A stretch of 64,000 nt of DNA. Origin: Calliopsis andreniformis (Eukaryota > Arthropoda > Insecta > Hymenoptera > Andrenidae). The position numbers and the translations under genes were made by a program. The notes under the pieces were generated by a model. It was given only the letters and a program-made list of their open reading frames with translations, searched no databases and had not been told where the DNA came from. Below, piece after piece: positions 60,112 through 64,000 of the stretch. The stretch spans positions 10,704,961 to 10,768,960 of the forward strand of contig NC_135071.1 of NCBI RefSeq assembly GCF_051401765.1, given 5' to 3'. Position 1 is the first letter of the stretch, and every line of letters starts with the position of its first letter.

Positions 60112-60135
60112 GAGGCACTCGTTCTCCTGCAGGGG

Positions 60136-60143
60136 TATTTATA
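60136..60143 (-). promoter_or_regulatory. Putative TATA box driving leftward transcription
   Basis: TATAAATA on the - strand. An initiator-like TCACTT has its A at 60111, 32 bases downstream, the spacing expected for an insect core promoter. GGACC sits at the downstream element position (+28 to +32), although GGACC is frequent in this GC-rich stretch. A CCAAT motif (60166-60170, on the + strand) lies about 25 bases upstream. The promoter points at the hairpin array. No transcript data available. Confidence 0.45.
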
Positions 60144-60450
60144 CTGTCTCGAGGAAGATGAGAAACCAATCAGAGAAGTTCTTCGGTTGATTAGAATTTC
60201 GAGACTGATCTAACGAACAATATTTGGCGAGAAATTGATATTTTTCATAAAATACTCATCCGAGCAACAATTTCTGGCACACGTGTTGTTAATAACAATC
60301 ACACACAAACAACAAATGTAGAAATTATTAACTTTTCGTATATTATTTATCGTTCGATTAATCTCGCAACTCTTGAAAACTTCTTAATATTCCTTTAACT
60401 AACAATTATAAATGTTAATAAATTGCATCAGTCACTGCTTGCGATTGTTA
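60144..60450. other. Sequence upstream of putative leftward promoter
   Basis: AT-rich, with GAGAAACCAATCAGAG near 60161. Nothing else recognised. Confidence 0.35.
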
Positions 60451-60543
60451 TTAACCCTCGGACGACAAATGCTGGGTCAAAAGTGACCCTGAGACCGCTG
60501 GCTCTCTATATGAATGTAAAACAATCTACTGTCCGAGGGATAA
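60451..60543. mobile_element. Miniature piggyBac-like element, about 93 bp
   Basis: Starts TTAACCCTCGGACGAC and ends CTGTCCGAGGGATAA, an inverted repeat of CCCTCGGAC with TTAA on the left and a one-base variant on the right. TTAA target sites and CCC termini fit piggyBac-type mobilisation. An internal palindrome GGGTCA AAAG TGACCC is present. Confidence 0.55.
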
Positions 60544-61470
60544 GAATCTTCTGGTCAGTCGCTTCGGAGTTTCCAGCGGGTGTGAATCGTCCTGGCGATC
60601 CTCTGAAAGAACTTCCTGGATTATCATGGACTACCTTGGGTTACTCTCAACCACTCTGTCCACTAACAGCTTGACCCTTGATCAGATATCTTTGGCTTAC
60701 CAGTTTAGATTTCAGACTTCAAGATTTTTGCGAATGAAGATCGATGAGCCCTCAATTTTGTCTATCTCCCCATGAGCCTCCGTGGTTCGTGTACTATCTC
60801 CCTTTAAAGTTTTCAATCATTTTTCTTTATCACTTTTACTAAGCCATTCGTATTCTTTGCTGGAATTTCGTATTTCTTGGGTGTACCAAGTAATCCAAAG
60901 CATATCTTGATTAATATAACATAGATACAACTATTTCGGAATCAGTGAATGCTTTTTAGTACTTTTACATAAAATTCCTTATTCCACTGAATTTATCCAT
61001 AGAAAAATAAGCATCTTATTTAGAATAAATATCATCACTCTGGTATAATTTTCTGCAGCAACATATTTTTTGTAAATAGCATTTTCGCTTATTATTGAAA
61101 TTATAGGGATAAATAAGCAGCATAGTTTAATGGGACACCTTATATATTGGGTGGTATGATAGGAATATTTTCTCGTTTGCCTGCACTATCAGCGTGAAAA
61201 AAATACGTTTCCTACATCCACCGCTAAAAAATCGCAGAGTACGCTCGAAAACCAGTGGTTTCTCGAGCCGTCGGTATTTCAGAACGCGAGACACGGAAGT
61301 CCATTGAATGTCCAGTCTGTCCAGTGTACTCGTCTGTGGTAGAAGCAAGTGATTAGCCATAGAATCGGCAGTTGGTGGAACAGTTCTCCCCTAGAGGATC
61401 TGTACTAGCAGACGCGATTTTGGACAATGGATGCTTTATGACAAGACACACTCGAAGGTGGAATTCCCTC
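60544..61470. other. Intergenic sequence, nothing recognised
   Basis: Moderately GC-rich to 60800, then AT-rich. No gene, RNA or complete element seen. Confidence 0.35.
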
Positions 61471-62060
61471 GGTTAGTAAAACGACCTCTCTTGGTAATTC
61501 GTCCCGCGCTAGTTAGCCTCGGTAGCTCCCAGTTCGATGCAGAGAGAAACTGGTAGTGCTCTACCGTGATGTTCCGTTCACCTCTCCTACGTACCGATCT
61601 TCAATGTGGCAGGATTCGTACCATCGATTGTCAATTTCACGATTACAGTATGCGGTAGAGTCCAAAGTTTTCGTGATGATCACTTGGCAGTTCTCTTCTT
61701 TATAGCTAGTTCAGATGATACGGATTTTCGACTGATTTGGTAATTTTGCCGAATCGATAATAGCCGAAAAAAGCGTTCATATAATAAATTGAGGAAATAA
61801 ACAAAGGAAGTGGACATACGCGTGGAAATTGAGTTTTAGGCAAAAACGGTATTATGTGAACGCTGTCTTATTATCAATTCAACAAAATCACTGAGTCCAT
61901 CACAAAACCGTATCGTCTAAACTAGTTGTTAAGGTTTCAGCTAAAGGCATGAATGAAACTTGGATTACTTCAATCTCCCTGTGGATCTCCACTCGTAGCA
62001 ACCTCTACGCGATGAGATTTTAGCAATCGGTACTGTCCGAGCTAATGGGTGCCAAAATAT
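61471..62060 (+). repeat. Diverged inverted copy of array module
   Basis: Read as reverse complement, 61561-61690 aligns with the alpha body: GACTCTACCGC, GTGAAAT, GATGGT, CATTGAAGA, CGGTA and GGAGAGG appear in the same order and spacing. 61471-61490 matches the GTGTGTC region. 61965-62060 matches the alpha start (GAGGTTGCT, GGAGA, CACAGGGAGA). By orientation its RNA strand would be the + strand. A 220 bp MITE splits it. Confidence 0.72.
61706..61925. mobile_element. MITE inserted in the inverted module copy
   Basis: The left arm CTAGTTCAGATGATACGG and the right arm CCGTATCGTCTAAACTAG are inverted imperfect copies. The arms extend about 80 bases (AAAGCGTTCATATAATA on the left, TATTATGTGAACGCT on the right). 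The centre includes CATACGCGTGGAAATTGAG. Its insertion dates the module copy as older. Confidence 0.78.
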
Positions 62061-62740
62061 ATAATATTACCATTGTAAGATCGAGTTACGGATAAACTTT
62101 AATTATTCTAGTGAAATATTTGCAATTCTGATTTTTAGTTTTTCTTTTTTAAAATTTTACTTGTTCAATCATTAATTGTAAGATAATATGCTTATGTAGT
62201 ACTTCGTACTTTTATTTTATCGTAAAACAAAAGGTACCTTTATTTTCATTTAGGTTTCACTTTCCAGCACATGCAGCGCTGAAATCTATTTCTAAAGTCT
62301 GTCGATAACACTGTGGCTGACAGGAAGAATGACAAAACTGTATTTCATTCATCATTAATTATGAGCCTTAATATCTATACACATATCATTTCTTCCAACA
62401 ATGACATACTTCAGAAATCTAGATTTTTCTAAATATGAAATAACGTCTTCATTTAGTGCAAAGACGTGTCTTACGTAAATGTATTTCGAATCCTTCACTC
62501 TTTCATATGTCATCTTCAAATGCTTGTATCATACACGGCTCTATATATGATTCTATTCCAAAGAATACTTCTTAATTATTTTTTCTATATTCCATAAATA
62601 CAGATGTACCTACCATTTAACTCAGAAAACACAAGCCTTATGATCATTTTCAATTTTTGTGTAAGTGAAAATGTTCTGTTTTTAAACACCTAATGCAACA
62701 AATTAAAGAAACTCTGAATAACACAGATTACCTATAGATC
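62061..62740. other. AT-rich sequence, nothing recognised
   Basis: No gene or repeat supported. Confidence 0.35.
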
Positions 62741-63260
62741 AAAGCCTGGATCCTGTCCAAGCACCTTGGACCAAGGTCTGGGGCCACTGCACTCAACTAC
62801 AATTTCGGTTGATTCTTTTTCAGACTATTTAATCTGAGCCAGAAACATTGCTATCCGACACTGTTCGATACAATCACCTTTTGCATACAATAGATTCGAT
62901 CAGTGCCACCAACAGACGCACCACGCGAAATCCGTTATTGGGGCGACAACGAACGAAACAAATTTCCCATTACGTTCCTGATTCACCGGTCGGAAGCGCC
63001 ATTTCGAGGACTTTCAAGCACATGCCAGCCGCGTCTGTCTTCATCGGAGGATCCCAGTTTCCTCGCGACACAGTCCTCTTCCACTGCCGGAAATTTTCGT
63101 GAATCGTCTTTGCAAGCGACGTTTCGCCAGGTGATAGTCACGCGAAGCGATAAACGTTTTCCCGGTTCGCTTGACGCTCCGTGGAATTGCTCAGGAACAT
63201 TTCACGAGAGAAAGAAGGGACACGGGCCAAACCCTCGTGGATGATGGGAGCAGTGTGTGA
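62741..63260 (+). other. GC-richer patch with unrecognised open frames
   Basis: Composition shifts to CpG-containing sequence (CACCACGCGAAATCC, CACCGGTCGGAAGCGCC). Two overlapping open frames of 84 and 113 codons on the + strand (62848-63102, 62903-63244) have no recognised domain, signal peptide or splice pattern. It may be an exon or promoter of a neighbouring gene that extends beyond 64000. Confidence 0.25.
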
Positions 63261-64000
63261 GGCATCACTCGGTCGAATATTCTCTTGTCACACTGTGTGA
63301 ATTCTGAACACTCGACAGTGTTCTCATTGTCAGTGCAAGTAATTGATATGGGAGGACAAATGTGTTCTAGAGAACTGGAAAAAGTTTAGCGAAAGGAATT
63401 AATTATGGAATAGTGCCCCTCAGAAATATAATAACTTTGTAAAAACAGCAAGGGTTCAAGTAATTGTAGCCTCTGACAGTGAGTGTCTTGGTGGCTGGTT
63501 AGATACATGGGAACAGCGTAGGTATGGTACTAGTTCTTTGGGATCCTAGAGTAACATTATCCGAACGAGGACTCTGGTGCCTTGTGGGAGCTGAGAAAGT
63601 AAATTGGCCAAATAAGATACAGCTTTGAGCAAATTGTAAGGAGCAGAGAGCACATTTGGCAGCTTGCACTGTACTGTATTGCACAGCACGACCCTTTAGT
63701 AGGTCTCACCTAAGTCACTATATTTCGGAGAGATACTACACATATGGTCCATCTTTTTTTGAACCGGTTCCAATTTACGTATTTTTGTGTGTTTTTGTTG
63801 ATAGAGGTGCAAATGCGAATCAGTGACCTGTTACTAACTGATGTCATCACTAAAAACAGTCAATTTATTGTCTTTGCACGGTACAGTTAGAGACGTAAGT
63901 ACAGTGAACATCACTGGTAGACTTGGGGGAGGTCTAGCAACTAGAATAGGGATGTGTCGTTTGAACGAGTGATGCCTGAGTTGTACAGTATTGTTTCGAT
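63261..64000. other. Right edge of window, nothing recognised
   Basis: Mixed composition without supported gene or element. Confidence 0.35.

Noticed and set aside
60080..60240. Long terminal repeat of a retrotransposon at the TATA site
   Set aside because: No matching second repeat, primer binding site or polyprotein frame was found in the window.
62903..63244. 113 codon + strand frame as a gene
   Set aside because: No recognised family and a competing frame overlaps it; reported only as a GC-rich patch.

Overview
The window looks like an AT-rich insect genome segment, most likely from a bee or another hymenopteran. The evidence is long AT-rich introns, many short inverted-repeat elements ending in CAGGGTG-type termini and flanked by TA, and an insect-type rhomboid protease gene. 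The species cannot be named from sequence alone.

Positions 456 to 45129 (+ strand) hold five coding exons of one gene, an intramembrane serine protease of the rhomboid family. It has the WR motif, the HxxxN motif, the GASGG serine and the TM6 histidine, and it ends in a stop codon. The first visible exon opens with a splice acceptor, so the true N-terminus probably lies upstream of the window. Intron 1 is about 32.3 kb and contains three GC-richer patches (12.6-13.2, 16.85-17.3 and 26.2-27.1 kb), several MITE-like elements and no convincing nested protein gene. Introns 2 to 4 carry more MITEs and a decayed DDE transposase fragment. Downstream of the stop, 45.1-47.6 kb is purine-rich and is probably 3' UTR plus intergenic DNA. 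From 47.6 to 54 kb only one clear MITE and AT-rich sequence were seen.

The most striking region is 53972-59710, a modular repeat array. Related modules of about 450-650 bp (called alpha, beta and gamma here) are arranged in a higher-order unit with a 1728 bp offset. Each module is dense in short inverted repeats. Comparing copies by eye, stems are kept by compensatory changes. Nearly all imperfect pairs in the main stem are A/C on the + strand, which become G-U wobbles if the RNA is read from the - strand (15 such cases against 1 of the opposite kind). This points to a structured RNA family transcribed from the - strand, not a protein. A TATA box, an initiator-like site at good spacing and a strong splice donor lie just upstream on the same strand (60143 down to 59956). 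A diverged inverted copy lies at about 61470-62060, is interrupted by its own MITE, and keeps one of the stems by compensatory change.

The remaining sequence to 64000 holds a 93 bp piggyBac-like miniature element (60451) and a GC-richer patch at 62.74-63.26 kb that may belong to a neighbouring gene. No rRNA, tRNA or CRISPR array was recognised.
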